Assembly (NCBI RefSeq): GCF_003254395.2
Contig: NC_037646.1
Coordinates: 5,162,381 to 5,226,380, forward strand
From: Apis mellifera
Taxonomy: Eukaryota > Arthropoda > Insecta > Hymenoptera > Apidae
DNA length: 64,000 nucleotides
Direction: 5' to 3'
Made by a program: the position numbers and the translations under genes. The notes below the pieces were generated by a model. That model saw only the letters and a list, made by a program, of their open reading frames with translations. It had not been told where the DNA came from and made no database searches. Positions 63,010 to 64,000 of the stretch are shown one piece after another (within the stretch, counting starts at the first letter, position 1; the number at the start of each line of letters is the position of its first letter).

Positions 63010-64000
63010 CAAACGTGAAATATCGTTGTTCCGTTCCACCCCTTAGGAGGGTAGTTTCCTTCCGTGATGCGAGAGAAAGGTGTTTGGGAAAAGTTACATT
63101 GGAGGATTGTTAAGTAGACGAAAAATATAATACATTCTTTCTTTTTTTTCAATGTTGTCTGATTTTAATTAGTTACAGTTTATTTTGATCCCAACTTTAA
63201 AAGTTTATATTTCGTGCTGTTGTAACATAAAGGGAAAAATGAATCATCTCAAAGAAGTTAAGAACAAGGAATCTTCAACGAGGAAAATTTGAAATTTCCC
63301 TGGAAAATAATCACATACCTTGGAAGCTTGGTAAAAAAAATTAATGATATGAAAACACGTAGTAGAAGAGTATTTCGAAGGCAGTAATTCTAATTAACGA
63401 GGGAGCAAACACAAACGGCAATTGTACCGTTAATTAATCTTAAATATCATTAAAAGTCGACGTCTCGCGATTCAGATCTTGATCGATCGAGATAATAAAG
63501 CAAGGAACGGATATAACACCGAGTGTCGTTAATCAAATAATCCTCTTCAACGCGTTTTCATAACCAGCCCTCCGCAATTCCATCGTTTCGATGTCTTTCG
63601 CGCGCAAAAAAAAAAAAAAAAGAAAAAACGATCCAATTGAGGATCCCGCTGTATCGAGGAGGATAGAAAGCGGTAGAATTATTTCCACGAAATAAAGAGG
63701 AAAAACTTGATTACTATACCTGATTACAAGATTGTCGTCGATAAATAAGAATCACGATTCCGACGAATAAATGAGAAACGAAGGGAAGAAAGGGAAATTG
63801 GCTACGACGGTGGTTGAAAGCGAAGAAAATAGAATTTACGAGGAATAATAAATATGGGATTGTAAAAATATTTATGATGCATGGTTAAATTTTATGAAAT
63901 ATATATTATGTTTTTTAGATCAAGATGCAGAAGATTATGAAATTAGGTAACGATCGATGCAAATGTATTATTGATAAATTTATTTGAAAAAGTGTAATTA
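63010..64000. other. AT-rich non-coding end of the window
   Basis: AT-rich DNA with a 16-base A-run at 63606-63621. I see no gene or repeat here. Confidence 0.55.

Noticed and set aside
62676..63152. 158-codon minus-strand frame
   Set aside because: It opens with TTG and is extended by the GA and CT microsatellites, which give Ser-Leu and Glu-Arg runs.
1..64000. CRISPR array, phage, plasmid or other prokaryotic system
   Set aside because: No short regularly spaced identical repeats with unique spacers, no ribosome binding sites and no dense long frames. The sequence is eukaryotic in character.

Overview
This window reads as non-coding DNA from an animal nuclear genome, most likely an insect and probably a bee (Hymenoptera; an Apis-type genome is my best guess). 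The grounds are: a strongly AT-rich background, perhaps two thirds A+T by eye; abundant CpG with no visible CpG depletion; sharp switches between AT-rich stretches and GC-balanced islands of 200-600 bp; many short microsatellites; and no recognisable transposon proteins. The species call is inference, since no gene in the window identifies it. There are no operons, ribosome binding sites or dense ORFs, so it is not prokaryotic.

I found no protein-coding gene that I can name. The open frames longer than 60 codons look like chance frames. Several of the longest begin at GTG or TTG, many overlap on both strands, and some are stretched by microsatellites. No tRNA, rRNA, snRNA or CRISPR array was seen. 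The window is therefore best read as an intergenic region or a very long intron that may carry regulatory elements.

Layout: 1-4.2 kb is AT-rich and holds three diverged direct copies of a ~130-150 bp element (near 2.2, 2.87 and 3.93 kb). 4.2-10.4 kb is AT-rich with a cAMP-response-type inverted motif (5666-5696) and a ~60 bp degenerate tandem repeat (6035-6200). 10.4-13.1 kb is GC-balanced with microsatellites and small hairpins. 13.1-25.6 kb alternates AT-rich DNA with islands and includes a ~128 bp duplication (14710-14930) and a TATA-type core promoter candidate (15633-15690). 26.2-26.97 kb holds a 201-bp-period tandem repeat beside a strong CTCF-like site. 34.4-36.1 kb has two degenerate tandem arrays. 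40.93-41.25 kb is a near-perfect triplication of a 107 bp unit. 45.7-45.95 kb looks like a spliced exon. 54.1-54.9 kb has a 24 bp perfect palindrome and a GC island. 56.4-57.2 kb has two copies of an exon-like segment. 60.6-61.35 kb has the best, though still weak, signs of the 5' end of a small spliced gene.

The more interesting signals are the repeat families and the CTCF-like sites, one of which adjoins the 201-bp repeat. None amounts to a demonstrable new system; each is stated below with the search that would settle it.
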